This document shows, in pieces, positions 50,560 through 60,688 of a stretch of DNA of 64,000 bases. The DNA is from an uncultured Luminiphilus sp. Its GTDB lineage: Bacteria > Pseudomonadota > Gammaproteobacteria > Pseudomonadales > Halieaceae. Under the pieces are notes generated by a model that saw nothing but the letters and a program-made list of their open reading frames with translations, did not search any database and was not told the origin of the DNA. The DNA lies in assembly GCA_943787485.1 (NCBI GenBank), contig CALSMP010000012.1, forward strand, positions 1 through 64,000, read 5' to 3'. Made by a program: the position numbers and the translations under genes. The stretch's first letter is position 1. Every line of letters starts with the position of its first letter.

Positions 50560-52101
50560 ATGACCACGACTCTCACCCAAGATAGACATCCAGACTTTAT
50601 GGGCCATCCACCCGGCCTCTTTATCTGTTTTGGTACCGAACTTTGGGAGCGATTTTCATTCTACGGCATGAAATATTTACTGCTGCTCTATCTCACCAAA
50701 TACCACCTGTTCAGTGATGAAGCCGGCCTCGGTGTCCTCGGCAGCTATGCCGCACTGGTCTACGCGATGCCGGTGTTGGGTGGACTGATTGCAGATCGCT
50801 ATTTGGGGATGCGCCGCGCCGTTATTTTTGGCGGGCTGTTGCTGGTAGCGGGCCATCTGGGCATGGCGTTTGAAGGCGAGCAAGCGCGGGAGACCTCGGC
50901 AGGTATTGTGCGCGATGACGGCGCCCTGCAAATTTTTTATCTCTCTCTGGCGCTCATTGTGATGGGGGTCGGATTCCTAAAACCAAACATTTCGACCGTG
51001 GTCGGCAAGCTGTACGCCGACGATGATCCGAGGCGCGACTCCGGTTTCACCATTTTTTACATGGGCATCAATATTGGCGCGTTTACCGCTACCTTGCTGT
51101 GCGGGTGGTTGGGTGAGGTCTATGGGTGGTCCTACGGATTCGGGGCTGCAGGCATCGGCATGTTATTTGGTTTGGCTCTGTTCCTGTGGGGCAAGCGCTT
51201 TCTCGAAGGCCACGGCGAGGCGCCCTCGGAGGACGTGCTCGCGAAAAAAGTGGGGCCTATCAAACTCGAAACCGCGCTCTACCTTGCCGGCATTGCCGGT
51301 GTCGGTGTGGTTTGGCAACTGATTCAAATCACCGCCGTGGTTGGCACCGTGCTCAACATCGTTGCGCTGCTAACTCTGGTCGGCTTGCTGTGGTACATCT
51401 TTATTCGCTGCAACTCGATCGAGCGTGATCGTATGCTTGTGCTGGTGGTTCTCATCCTTTCAACGGTTGTTTTCTGGGCGCTGTTCGAGCAAGCAGCCGG
51501 CTCCATGACGCTGTTCGCTGATCGAGGGACGGATAAAACTCTGTTTGGGATCACCCTGACTGCATCCCAATTTGGTGCGGCCAACGCATTTTTTATCTTT
51601 ACCCTCGCACCCCTGTTCGCGTGGCTCTGGACCAGTCTGGGTCGGCGCGGACTTGAGCCCAGCACACCGCTCAAGTTTGCCCTGGGTATTGCCCAAGCAG
51701 GACTCGGTTTTGGCGCTCTGGCCTACGGCGCCCAATTTCCCAACGAGCTCGGCGTGATCTCGGCCTGGTGGTTGGTGCTGGCCTACCTGCTGCACACGAC
51801 GGGCGAGCTCTGCTTGAGCCCAGTGGGGTTATCGGCGGTCACCAAGCTATCGGTGCCCGGGGTCGTCGGCGTCATGATGGGGGCATGGTTTCTTGCTTCC
51901 GCGTATTCGTCATACGTTGCTGCAGAGCTCGCGACGCTTGCCACCTCTCCGACGACAGGTGGCGTCGATGCGGAAATAGCGGGCTCGTTGGGAGGTTATA
52001 CTGAACTCTTTGGTCAGCTGCTGTGGACGGGCTTAATCGCCGGCGCACTGCTGATCCTGATCACGCCATGGCTAAAGCGACTCATGCACGGGGTCAGGTG
52101 A
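50560..52101 (+). CDS. POT family proton-coupled peptide transporter
   Basis: Inner-membrane di/tripeptide:proton symporter of 513 residues with about 14 helices. Signatures: the first-helix motif ELWERFSFYGMKYLLLLYL (the ExxERF motif) and the PTR2 signature FLKPNISTVVGKLYADDDPRRDSGFTIFYMGINIGAFTATLLCGWLGE. Ends with a positively charged tail. It may scavenge peptides produced by exported peptidases such as PepF. Tail-to-tail overlap of 30 bases with the RND pump gene. Confidence 0.94.
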   Translation: MTTTLTQDRHPDFMGHPPGLFICFGTELWERFSFYGMKYLLLLYLTKYHLFSDEAGLGVLGSYAALVYAMPVLGGLIADRYLGMRRAVIFGGLLLVAGHLGMAFEGEQARETSAGIVRDDGALQIFYLSLALIVMGVGFLKPNISTVVGKLYADDDPRRDSGFTIFYMGINIGAFTATLLCGWLGEVYGWSYGFGAAGIGMLFGLALFLWGKRFLEGHGEAPSEDVLAKKVGPIKLETALYLAGIAGVGVVWQLIQITAVVGTVLNIVALLTLVGLLWYIFIRCNSIERDRMLVLVVLILSTVVFWALFEQAAGSMTLFADRGTDKTLFGITLTASQFGAANAFFIFTLAPLFAWLWTSLGRRGLEPSTPLKFALGIAQAGLGFGALAYGAQFPNELGVISAWWLVLAYLLHTTGELCLSPVGLSAVTKLSVPGVVGVMMGAWFLASAYSSYVAAELATLATSPTTGGVDAEIAGSLGGYTELFGQLLWTGLIAGALLILITPWLKRLMHGVR

Positions 52102-55100
52102 TTGACCGCTCGCCAGTACCTTTGCCTTCTGTCGGGTGAGCCACTGTTTGACGTCAAATCCGATCATATACAGCGCAGGTACCATCAGCAGGCTGACAAA
52201 CAGTGCAAACAGCACACCAAAGGACAGCGACAACACAGCGGGCTTTAGGAATTCCGCGGTGGTGGACCGCTCCGCCATAATCGGAATCAAACCGACAAAT
52301 GTCGTGATCGTTGTCAGCAGTATTGGACGGAATCGGTTAACAGCTGCATCCATAACCGCTTCATGGGAGGCCAAGCCGTCTCGTTCTCGTCGACGGATGT
52401 AGTCGACCAATACCAAGTTGTCGTTGACTACGACCCCGGCGGCAGCACCAATGCCAAAATATGAAAACAGGGCTAATGGCATATCAAAAATCAGGTGGCC
52501 AAAAACAGCCCCCATGAACCCGTAAGGGATCGCCGTCATGATCAGCAATGGCAGTGAATAGGATTTGAACGCCACCGCGATCAGCGCATAGATAACAAAG
52601 AGCGCCACGGTGTAGAGCGCACCGATCTCGCTGAAAAATTGGGCCTCGGCTTCCTGTGTCCCCCCTTTGAGCACCTTGAGTCCGGGGTGCTCATCTAGCA
52701 GTGTAGGAATAAAAGTCTCGTTGACCGACCGGGAAATTTCACCCATGGCATCGCGCTCAACGTTCGCAACAACCCGAACCACACGCTCACCATTACGCCG
52801 ATTGATTCGCTGCACGCCCTCACCAAAACTGACGTCGACCACAGATTGAAGAGGGATGCTCCTGCCGTCAGGCATGCGCACCATAAAATCATCCAATGAA
52901 GAGAGCTGCTCCCGGGAGCTTCGCGGATAACGCACCATCACGCGAACATCGCCAAACTCTCTCGGTAGTCGCTGGACCTCCTCGCCATAGTAGGCCTGAC
53001 GCACTTGGCGTGAGACTTCACCTAGGGTAAGCCCCAGCTTTTCAGCACCGGGTTTTAACGAGAACCTAAGCTCCCCCTGCTCGCCCTGCTGGTCATCGCG
53101 GATATAAAACGTCGACTCATAACCCCTAAGATGGAGTTGTAAATCCTCACTGGCCTTGCCGAGCGCTTCAAAATCATTGTGCTGGAGCAAAAAAGTGATA
53201 GTCGGATCACCCTCGTTAAGGGTGTAGTTCACTTTGATTTCGTCAGCATCGGGGACCTCCCCGACAAGCTCGCGTAGACGATCGGCAGCGGCCCGCGCAC
53301 TCAGATCCCTGACTTCAGGGGGTGCCAGGCGGACAATGGCAATGACGCTGTCTCGCCGGGCCCGCGTGTACCAGCCCTCAATCAATTTTCCCGTACCCTC
53401 GCCGCTGCTGGCAGCACTCGACTCAACCTCTTCCATTAGCAATTTTTCAGCCTGCTGCAGCTGGTCCAACACCTGCAACGCGCGGTCATAAGGCGTGCCC
53501 GCTGGGAGTTTGACATCAATGTAGATTTGCTCATTCTCCACCTGAGGCATCCAAAAGAACTTTACCCAGCCGGTAGCAAATAACGTCACCGACAGCATGA
53601 AGCCCACGATGAAAACCATGGCGGTGGTGTAGCGACGCGCCACACACCGTCGGAGAAATGGCTGATACACGTTTTTCGCAAAATCGAGAATGCCGTGGGA
53701 GAAATTACGCTGCCAAAGCGCGATACCACGCAAATTTTTACGCGGCGCTAAATGTCGCAGATGCGTGGGCAAAATCAGGAACGCCTCGATCAGCGACATC
53801 ACTAGGGCGAGGGTAATCACGATCGACAGTTGACGGGTAATCTGGGCCTCTGTGCCGGAGACAAAAAGCCACGGTGCGAAGGCGACAATCGTTGTCAGCA
53901 CAGCAAAAATTACTGGCCGAGCCACACTCATGGTGCCCTCAACGGCCGCCGCTTCCCCCGACAATCCCTCGTTGTGGGAATAGTGATGGATGCTCTCTCC
54001 GACAACGATCGCGTCGTCGACCACGATGCCCAAAACCAGCAAAAATGCAAACGTCGATATCACGTTCAAAGAAACATCGTTGGCGGGAAGAAACGCAAAC
54101 GCCCCAATAAAGGAAACGCCAATACCGGCTGTCACCCACAGTGCCACCCGGGGACGAGTCGTCAGTACCAACACCAAAAAGACCAACAGCAAGCCCAGTA
54201 TCGAAGATTCCGCGATCAAGTCCATGCGGGAGGTATAGATGTCCGCGGAATCAAACCACATCATCAGCTCAACCCCATCGGGAAGTTGAGCCTGAGTTTT
54301 CTCGATCCATCGCGCGGCTGATTCACTCGACTTTACAATCTGCATATCATCGGTGGTTTGAACCTGAAGCAACACCGCTGGTTTACCATTCAGGGTCGCC
54401 AGAATTTCGTTTTCCTCAAAGCCATCTGAAACACGACCGACGTCTCCCACCCGGATTCGCCCACCGTCTTGGGTCTGGCGCACGACGATGGATTCGAAAT
54501 CAATTTGATCCTCTGCCAAATTGAGCACGCGAAGTTGAATATCACCCGTTGGCGTTTTGACCTGACCCGATGACATGTTGATCGAATTAGCACGCACCGC
54601 CAGCGCCACCTCCTCGAAGGTAAGTCCATAGCGGCGCATGGCACTCTCTGAGAGTTCAATCGTGACCTCTTCCTGTCGCGCCCCAAAGACCTCAACCCGA
54701 GCAATATATGGCTGGGCCGCAAAATCCTGGCGCAGATCTTGTGCTAGCCGGGTTAGCGCACGCTCCCCGATGTCACCCGCCACAGCAACACGAAGCATTT
54801 CCTGACGCCATTCAAATCGCCTTACCCGCGGATTTTCAATATCCCGCGGCAGAGACGTGATCGAATCGACCGCATTTTTGATATCGTTGGTGAAGCTGTT
54901 CAAGTCGACATTGGCATAGGATTCGACCGTCACTGAGCCAAAGCCCTCCCGAGCCTCGGCAGTGACACGGTAGACATTGGGCACTGTTTCAAGCGAATCC
55001 TCAATGCGCTGAATGACCTGTTGTTCCAACTCCTGCGGCGACGCCCCCTGCCAAGCAACTTCCACCTGCACCAACGCCGGATTAACCGATGGAAACGCTT

Positions 55101-55206
55101 CTTTCTCGATATTTTTCAAGCCGAGCCAGCCGGAGATGATGATGCCGAGCATCAACAGATTCGCTGCTACTGGGTTTTTCACCCACCAAGCAATGAAGTT
55201 CCGCAT
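52072..55206 (-). CDS. RND-type efflux permease
   Basis: Inner-membrane proton-driven efflux pump of 1044 residues, HAE1/AcrB-like. Twelve membrane segments in two halves; helix 4 has GIVVDDAIVVGESIHHY with the proton-relay aspartates, and the second half repeats GIGAAAGVVVNDNLVLVDYIRRRE. The N-terminal MRNFIAWWVKNPVAANLLML is characteristic of a subgroup common in marine gammaproteobacteria. It needs an outer-membrane channel, not present here. The adaptor gene lies 11 bases upstream. Substrates unknown. Confidence 0.95.
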   Translation of the reverse strand: MRNFIAWWVKNPVAANLLMLGIIISGWLGLKNIEKEAFPSVNPALVQVEVAWQGASPQELEQQVIQRIEDSLETVPNVYRVTAEAREGFGSVTVESYANVDLNSFTNDIKNAVDSITSLPRDIENPRVRRFEWRQEMLRVAVAGDIGERALTRLAQDLRQDFAAQPYIARVEVFGARQEEVTIELSESAMRRYGLTFEEVALAVRANSINMSSGQVKTPTGDIQLRVLNLAEDQIDFESIVVRQTQDGGRIRVGDVGRVSDGFEENEILATLNGKPAVLLQVQTTDDMQIVKSSESAARWIEKTQAQLPDGVELMMWFDSADIYTSRMDLIAESSILGLLLVFLVLVLTTRPRVALWVTAGIGVSFIGAFAFLPANDVSLNVISTFAFLLVLGIVVDDAIVVGESIHHYSHNEGLSGEAAAVEGTMSVARPVIFAVLTTIVAFAPWLFVSGTEAQITRQLSIVITLALVMSLIEAFLILPTHLRHLAPRKNLRGIALWQRNFSHGILDFAKNVYQPFLRRCVARRYTTAMVFIVGFMLSVTLFATGWVKFFWMPQVENEQIYIDVKLPAGTPYDRALQVLDQLQQAEKLLMEEVESSAASSGEGTGKLIEGWYTRARRDSVIAIVRLAPPEVRDLSARAAADRLRELVGEVPDADEIKVNYTLNEGDPTITFLLQHNDFEALGKASEDLQLHLRGYESTFYIRDDQQGEQGELRFSLKPGAEKLGLTLGEVSRQVRQAYYGEEVQRLPREFGDVRVMVRYPRSSREQLSSLDDFMVRMPDGRSIPLQSVVDVSFGEGVQRINRRNGERVVRVVANVERDAMGEISRSVNETFIPTLLDEHPGLKVLKGGTQEAEAQFFSEIGALYTVALFVIYALIAVAFKSYSLPLLIMTAIPYGFMGAVFGHLIFDMPLALFSYFGIGAAAGVVVNDNLVLVDYIRRRERDGLASHEAVMDAAVNRFRPILLTTITTFVGLIPIMAERSTTAEFLKPAVLSLSFGVLFALFVSLLMVPALYMIGFDVKQWLTRQKAKVLASGQSPDPVHESL

Positions 55207-55217
55207 AGCCTGGTCCC

Positions 55218-56411
55218 TCAGTTAGCCAGCGTGTCGCCGGCACCCACATCGGATGACAGCGTATCGATGGCTTCTAGGCGCATACCAGGAATGGGGTTTC
55301 GAATAGCCGAGACGATCACCGCCTCGTTGACCGCCACACCGGACTCGAGAATAGCCTCATTACCGCCGCGGTGAATCACATTGGCCTGTCTGATTTCAAG
55401 AAGCCCCTCCTCGTTGAGGATGAAGACCCTGTCACCGGCACGAAGTCCGGCCTCGGGGATGCTGATGACGTTTTCAACAATACGCCCCGCAATTTGGGCG
55501 TCGACAAACAGGCCGACTGCAAGAGGCATCGCTTGCATAGCGCCTTGCTCCGGGTAGGGATTCTCGACTTCAGCCGTGGCGTAGATCACGCGAGTGGTGG
55601 GATCAATCGACGCATCAAGCCGAGTCACTCTACCCGACCATCGGTAGTGCTCACCGGCGACTTGTGCGGACAGATCCACGGCGAGCCCTGCCGATGGCGC
55701 GGCGGAATAGCCGATAGGGACCCCCAATGCAGCCAGCTGGGTATCGGTCAGCGGTAGCCGAATTTCAACTCGGTCGGTGCCGAACGCTCTTGCAACGACC
55801 TTCCCAGGCGTGACGTATTGTCCCAAATCAACCGTGGTGGCTGACAGTCTGCCCCGAAAAGGAAGCCCTATCTTCGTCCGTGAAAGATTGGTTTTCGCCA
55901 GGGACAGAACGGCGTCGGCGGCTGCCAACGCGGCTTCGGCGCGAGCGACCTGTGGCTCCTTTAGCGCCAGTGGCGAGGGATTTTTAACCCCTTTGAGCTG
56001 CTGTCTTGCCACATCAGCATCGGCAAGAGCCGTTTCGAGATCGACGCTGGCGGCGGCGCGTCGTGCCTCTGCCTCGGTAAGCGCTGACAGATAGTCCGCG
56101 TCCTCAATCGACAGTAGAATTTCACCCGCCTCGAATCGACCGCCCTCAACAAATTCTTGAGATACGTCCGCTACTCGCCCAGCGACTTGCGCCACGACAT
56201 CGGTCTGGATATTCGGCCTCACTTCACCGTAGGTATCAACGCGAAGCTGGGTGACCACGAGCGCGGCGGTGGCAATATGAACCCGCCCCGGCCGAGGCAG
56301 CTCTGAAGCGGCCTCTGGCTTTGGTTTCAGCGCGATCAGCACCGCCATGATCGCGATACCGACAGCCAATACCCCCAGCGGCAGACTCGCTCGCTTCAAT
56401 CCCTGTAACAT
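55218..56411 (-). CDS. RND efflux periplasmic adaptor (MFP)
   Basis: Membrane fusion protein of 397 residues that links the RND pump to an outer-membrane channel. An N-terminal helix (residues 8-27) anchors it; the lipoyl/hairpin part is seen in DVVAQVAGRVADVSQEFVEGGRFEAGEILLSIED and the alpha-helical coiled coil around residues 105-165. I chose ATG at 56411 because GGGAG stands 5 bases upstream; ATG at 56429 and a longer reading from 56522 are weaker. First gene of the pump operon, with a palindrome about 110 bases upstream. Confidence 0.92.
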   Translation of the reverse strand: MLQGLKRASLPLGVLAVGIAIMAVLIALKPKPEAASELPRPGRVHIATAALVVTQLRVDTYGEVRPNIQTDVVAQVAGRVADVSQEFVEGGRFEAGEILLSIEDADYLSALTEAEARRAAASVDLETALADADVARQQLKGVKNPSPLALKEPQVARAEAALAAADAVLSLAKTNLSRTKIGLPFRGRLSATTVDLGQYVTPGKVVARAFGTDRVEIRLPLTDTQLAALGVPIGYSAAPSAGLAVDLSAQVAGEHYRWSGRVTRLDASIDPTTRVIYATAEVENPYPEQGAMQAMPLAVGLFVDAQIAGRIVENVISIPEAGLRAGDRVFILNEEGLLEIRQANVIHRGGNEAILESGVAVNEAVIVSAIRNPIPGMRLEAIDTLSSDVGAGDTLAN

Positions 56412-56521
56412 ATCGACTCCCTGTCTCATTTCGCCATAGTCCGCTACTTCCTGCGACGGCTTCCTGCAACCGAATTGTTGCCGCCGAGCCCCACAGACGC
56501 AGCATCGGCATACATAAACCA

Positions 56522-56537
56522 CTGATAAGTTTATCAG
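56522..56537. promoter_or_regulatory. Perfect palindrome upstream of the RND operon
   Basis: CTGATAA-GT-TTATCAG is a perfect 7-base inverted repeat with a 2-base centre, 111-126 bases upstream of the adaptor ATG. It is of the size and symmetry of TetR- or MarR-family operators, which often control RND pumps. No regulator gene of that type is nearby. Confidence 0.5.
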
Positions 56538-56617
56538 CTAACAGCGGAGGCATGACGCTGACGGGCCCTCTTTTGATGCAATTGACGAATATTTCCAGAA
56601 ACTGGCGCCCTTTTGGG

Positions 56618-56646
56618 CAAAAAAAAAGCCCGCAGCGCGGGCTTTT
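56618..56646 (-). terminator. Rho-independent terminator of the SYLF gene
   Basis: Hairpin with stem AGCCCGC (56627-56633), loop AGC and stem GCGGGCT (56637-56643), followed on the minus strand by a run of about nine T (56619-56627 read as A). It sits just after the stop of the SYLF gene. The T-run of four on the other strand suggests weaker two-way action. Confidence 0.9.
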
Positions 56647-56663
56647 CGCTGCGCTCTCGCTGG

Positions 56664-57272
56664 TCAGAAAGGCGCGTAGCTGAACTTTTGGCCTCCTAAG
56701 GTGGCTTCGTACATTAATCCACCCTTGGCTATCGTGAAGATAGCCATACCACGCTTGTACCCACCACTGGCTACATCTGCGTCATTCTTTCCCGCGGACA
56801 CATTGGTTCCAGCACCCGTGCCCCCTGCCTCGGCTCCAGCCGCCGCGGTCAGCGCCACCGCCGTCGCTTGAGCGCCGAATTCAAAATTACCGCTAATGAA
56901 CTCATCGAGAGCTCGCTTGTCTTCAAAGAGAATAAGCTGGCTATAGGCTTGCCCGCCAAGCTGAAAGCCGTAGGTGATCTGCGTCATCTTGGTTTCACCG
57001 ATCGCCTTGCCCTTTTCATACACATGGCCCGAGCCATGTGCACCACCGATGCCAATGCCGCCTTTTCCAATAGTTGGAAACACCGCATAGCCATATGCAT
57101 CCTCGAGCATCGCTCCCGCCCCGGCCTGTCGAAACGTTTTGATTGTGGCCGCATCTTTCTCCCGGACTGATTCATCCGCCGCCGATACCACCGCGGCAAA
57201 CATAGTCACCGCAACTAACAACCCCAGCGGCGCTGCAACTGCTTTAAAAAAACCTGTCACTGCTTGTTTCAT
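56664..57272 (-). CDS. Exported SYLF-domain lipid-binding protein
   Basis: A 202-residue YSC84/SYLF-domain protein with a signal peptide (residues 1-31, ending VVSAA). The domain shows AYGYAVFPTIGKGGIGIGGAHGSGHVYEKG, IGETKMTQITYGFQLGGQAYSQLILF and the closing GLMYEATLGGQKFSYAPF. In eukaryotes SYLF binds phosphoinositides; bacterial exported members have no settled role. A central Gly/Ala-rich stretch is at about residues 140-165. The gene has its own terminator and stands alone. Confidence 0.9.
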   Translation of the reverse strand: MKQAVTGFFKAVAAPLGLLVAVTMFAAVVSAADESVREKDAATIKTFRQAGAGAMLEDAYGYAVFPTIGKGGIGIGGAHGSGHVYEKGKAIGETKMTQITYGFQLGGQAYSQLILFEDKRALDEFISGNFEFGAQATAVALTAAAGAEAGGTGAGTNVSAGKNDADVASGGYKRGMAIFTIAKGGLMYEATLGGQKFSYAPF

Positions 57273-57354
57273 GGTTCCTACCCCTCTGATCTATAAATAA
57301 ATCCAGCATTGATTGGTACCCGTAAAGATAACCATATAGCAGGGAGATATCGCA

Positions 57355-58056
57355 ATGTTGGGCCGTACTCAAGAAACGACAATCAATACATCGCAGCAAA
57401 CAGTATCATTCGCCCGCCCCATCAGCGCCGAAGCTCTCAAAGTCAGGGACGTCCTATTGGCGAGAGGTTTAGAAACGCCGTTGATCGAGAATGGCTTATC
57501 GCGTGAACAAAAGCTTCATGCCATTCGACAGGCATTTACTGACATCGCAGAGGCTTTGGGTCTCGATCTTACCGACGACAGCCTGCAGGACACGCCAAAG
57601 CGCATCGCAAAGATGTACGTGGATGAGATTTTTAGCGGTCTGGATTACGGTCACTTCCCAAAAATCTCCGTGATTGAAAACAAGATGCAGGTCGATGAAA
57701 TGGTGCTGGTTGATCAAATTGATCTCACCTCCACCTGCGAGCATCACTTTGTGACGATCGACGGCACCGCGCGCGTTGCCTACCTGCCCGCAAAAAAAAT
57801 TATTGGGCTCAGCAAAATCAACCGAATCGTCCGCTTTTTTGCCCAGCGCCCCCAAGTCCAAGAGCGGCTTACCCAACAGACCTTGGTCGCGCTACAAACG
57901 CTTCTAGAAACCGACGATGTGGCTGTATCGATCGACGCAACCCACTACTGCGTGAAAGCAAGAGGTGTCATGGATAGCAACAGCTCAACCCGCACAACGG
58001 CACTGGGCGGCGTATTCAAAAACGACCCGGCTGCGCGCACGGAGTTTTTGCGCTAG
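57355..58056 (+). CDS. folE: GTP cyclohydrolase I
   Basis: Zinc enzyme of 233 residues opening GTP to dihydroneopterin triphosphate for folate or tetrahydromonapterin. The zinc and substrate site is seen in [15 protein letters not shown] and in [56 protein letters not shown] is the family signature. The N-terminal 40 residues are an extension before the common core. AGGGAG precedes the ATG at 57355. Confidence 0.97.
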   Translation: MLGRTQETTINTSQQTVSFARPISAEALKVRDVLLARGLETPLIENGLSREQKLHAIRQAFTDIAEALGLDLTDDSLQDTPKRIAKMYVDEIFSGLDYGHFPKISVIENKMQVDEMVLVDQIDLTSTCEHHFVTIDGTARVAYLPAKKIIGLSKINRIVRFFAQRPQVQERLTQQTLVALQTLLETDDVAVSIDATHYCVKARGVMDSNSSTRTTALGGVFKNDPAARTEFLR

Positions 58057-58065
58057 CCAACACCA

Positions 58066-58776
58066 TTACCAAGGAATCGGCTCCCCCGCCCAATCGAGAT
58101 AGCTCAGACGGCCGTCCGTCTCGATGGTGTCAAGGATCGTACTCAATTGATCGGCGACAAACTTGGGCGTGAACAATTTATCCGCGGGCACGCCGCGCTG
58201 AAAGGGTTTGGACAGCGGCGTGTCCGTGGTCCCAGGGTGAAACGCAATGAGTTTGAGGCTCCTGTTCACCCGGTGTAGTTCGATCGCGGCACACTGCAGC
58301 ATCATATTGAGCGCACTCTTACTCGCGCGGTAACTGTACCAGCCGCCTAGGCGGTTATCGCCAATGCTCCCCACCCGCGCGGACAGCACCGCGACTCTGG
58401 GTCTACTGACATTTTTCAGCTGAGACTCAAAGGCCGCCAACGCAAGCATCGGCAGCACGGTGTTGATTTCCAACACCCGTGCCATGGCGGTACGGGACAG
58501 CTGACGCAGCGCACGCTCCGGGCGAAATCCGTCGCCCTGTAACACGCCGTTGGTAATAACAAGACGCGAGAGCTCTCCCGGCGCCGCAGCGATGCCAGCT
58601 GATATCTGGGCCAATGACTCGTCGCTGTAATCGCTTTGCCATCCCTGCCACGATGAATCGATTGAGGTGTCGCGTGACACCACGTGGACATCGTAATGTC
58701 CACTTTGCTGCCACTTATCGGCGAGCGCCACCCCAATGCCACCGGCACCGATAATAACGGCCTTCTGCGCCATCAT
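58066..58776 (-). CDS. Short-chain dehydrogenase/reductase
   Basis: NAD(P)-dependent SDR of 236 residues, CsgA/C-factor-like. Rossmann motif VIIGAGGIGVALADKW at residues 6-21 and the catalytic YRASK near residue 153 with AVLSARVGSIG before it (the usual Ser is in this stretch). Convergent with folE, 10 bases apart; a role in pterin reduction as for FolM is possible but only a guess. A second ATG directly follows the first. Confidence 0.85.
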   Translation of the reverse strand: MMAQKAVIIGAGGIGVALADKWQQSGHYDVHVVSRDTSIDSSWQGWQSDYSDESLAQISAGIAAAPGELSRLVITNGVLQGDGFRPERALRQLSRTAMARVLEINTVLPMLALAAFESQLKNVSRPRVAVLSARVGSIGDNRLGGWYSYRASKSALNMMLQCAAIELHRVNRSLKLIAFHPGTTDTPLSKPFQRGVPADKLFTPKFVADQLSTILDTIETDGRLSYLDWAGEPIPW

Positions 58777-58783
58777 TCGTCTG

Positions 58784-60565
58784 CTACCAGCCCACTACCG
58801 TGCCGTCTTTGCGCATTTCGGTGGCTCCGACGTAAACCCCGGTTTTTTCATCTCGCTGAATAGCCTGATAACCACCGAACATCACCCCAGTGGCGTTAAC
58901 CTCGACGTTGTGACCCAGTTTTTGCAGTGCCTCAACGGTCGCCGTGGGGACACCAGGCTCAAGGTAAACCGTGCCGTAATGGTCAGGATCGCCCCCGTCA
59001 GGGCTGGCACCACCGTCGTGGAGAAAGCGTGCCGCATCGCCGGCTTCCTGCACGTTCATGTCAAAATCAACCATGTTGATCAGCACCTGCACGTGACCCT
59101 GAGGCTGCATACCGCCTCCCATGAGACCAAAGCTCATCCACGGCTTGCCCTCCCGCGTGGCGAAGGCTGGAATAATGGTGTGGAAAGGCCGCTTACCGGG
59201 CGCGTAGACATTCGGATGGTCGGGATTCAACGAAAACAGCTCCCCCCGGTCCTGCAGCATAAACCCTAAGCCTGTGGGTACCAGACCCGAACCCATACCC
59301 CGGTAATTCGATTGAATCAGCGAGACCATCATGCCATCTTTATCCGCCACCGTGAGGTAGGTGGTATCCCCCTCTCCCTCGAGCGGCGCTGCGAGCTCCG
59401 TTGGCGACAAGACCTGTTCGGGATTAATTCGCGCATACTGGACCGCTGCATATTCATCCGACAGCAGATAATCCAGCGGTATCTCGGCGAAGTCCGGGTC
59501 GGCAAAGGTTTGAGCCATCGCCTCAAAAGCCAGCCGCTTGGACTCGACCAAGAGATGGAAGAGCCCCACCGAGCCCCGTTCATAGTTTCGGACATCGGTC
59601 TGCTTCAAGATATTCAGCATCATCAGCGCTGCAAATCCCTGACCATTGGGGGGTAACTCCCACAGCGTCACCCCGTGGTACTCAACCCCACGTGGCTCGA
59701 CCCACTCGCCCCGATGCGCCGCCAGATCTTTGGCACTCAGCGGGGCACCAATGGCCGAGAAGTACGCCGCTAACTCTTTACCTACCGTGCCCGCGTAAAA
59801 GCCGTCGCGTCCCTCCTCTGCCAGCACCGATAGGGTGTTGGCTAGATCGGGATTCCTGAACACATCCCCGGGTAAAGGCGCAGCACCGGCAGGAAAGTAG
59901 AGCGCCATGGCGTTGTCGAGCTCTTCAATCATCGGGGACCGTTGTTCAAAGCGGCTGAGATTGGCCGCGAATCCCGCGGCAATCACAGGCGTCATCGGGA
60001 AGCCTTGATCGGCATAGCGAATCGCCGGCGCCAACACCGACGCCATGGGCAGGGAGCCCCAGCGGTCATGCAGTGCAAACCAACCATCCACCGTGCCGGG
60101 CACCGTCACCGGCAGGGACCCATGCGAAGGGATGCCGGTATAGTCGGCGTCGAGTTTGCCCGCTCGCTTCATGGCGTCAATTCGCGCGAGCAAATCATCG
60201 AGGGTCTGATTCGAGGGGCTTCTGCCCGACCCGTTGTAACCGAATAACTGACCGGCCTTTGGATCCCAGACGATGGCGAACAAATCGCCGCCAATACCGT
60301 TGCCTGTGGGCTCCATCAGTCCGAGTGCGGCATTGGCTGCAATCGCCGCGTCGACGGCACTGCCACCTGCCTTGAGAACGTCGATCGCTATCTGGGAGGC
60401 AAGGGGGTGCGCCGTGGCGGCCATCCCATCGCGCGCATAGACCGGACTGCGAGACCAATCCTGCCCCACCGGTCGCGCCCCGGGGCCCAAAGTTTGGGCA
60501 AGTGCCTGACTGCCAACCATCATAAAACACACCCCCGCGACCAATTTTTGTAGCAACGAAACCAT
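58784..60565 (-). CDS. ggt: Gamma-glutamyltransferase
   Basis: Periplasmic Ntn-hydrolase of 593 residues that cleaves and transfers gamma-glutamyl groups, for example from glutathione. Signal peptide at residues 1-23 (ending QALAQ). The precursor self-cleaves before the Thr of GEGDTTYLTVADKDG, the nucleophile of the small subunit; MGSGLVPTGLGFMLQDRG and FGLMGGGMQPQGHVQVLINM follow. ATG at 60565 starts the signal peptide, with GAGGG 7 bases upstream; a reading from 60670 is too long. Divergent from the next gene. Confidence 0.95.
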   Translation of the reverse strand: MVSLLQKLVAGVCFMMVGSQALAQTLGPGARPVGQDWSRSPVYARDGMAATAHPLASQIAIDVLKAGGSAVDAAIAANAALGLMEPTGNGIGGDLFAIVWDPKAGQLFGYNGSGRSPSNQTLDDLLARIDAMKRAGKLDADYTGIPSHGSLPVTVPGTVDGWFALHDRWGSLPMASVLAPAIRYADQGFPMTPVIAAGFAANLSRFEQRSPMIEELDNAMALYFPAGAAPLPGDVFRNPDLANTLSVLAEEGRDGFYAGTVGKELAAYFSAIGAPLSAKDLAAHRGEWVEPRGVEYHGVTLWELPPNGQGFAALMMLNILKQTDVRNYERGSVGLFHLLVESKRLAFEAMAQTFADPDFAEIPLDYLLSDEYAAVQYARINPEQVLSPTELAAPLEGEGDTTYLTVADKDGMMVSLIQSNYRGMGSGLVPTGLGFMLQDRGELFSLNPDHPNVYAPGKRPFHTIIPAFATREGKPWMSFGLMGGGMQPQGHVQVLINMVDFDMNVQEAGDAARFLHDGGASPDGGDPDHYGTVYLEPGVPTATVEALQKLGHNVEVNATGVMFGGYQAIQRDEKTGVYVGATEMRKDGTVVGW

Positions 60566-60688
60566 GAACAAACCCTCGCGCCACTGGCGCCATGCAAGTA
60601 AGTGGGTCACCCTAGCGCGAGTCAGAGGCCCGCGACAATCTCCCGGGACACAAACAAACCGAACACCCAAGTGACAGAGCGCTTATAT

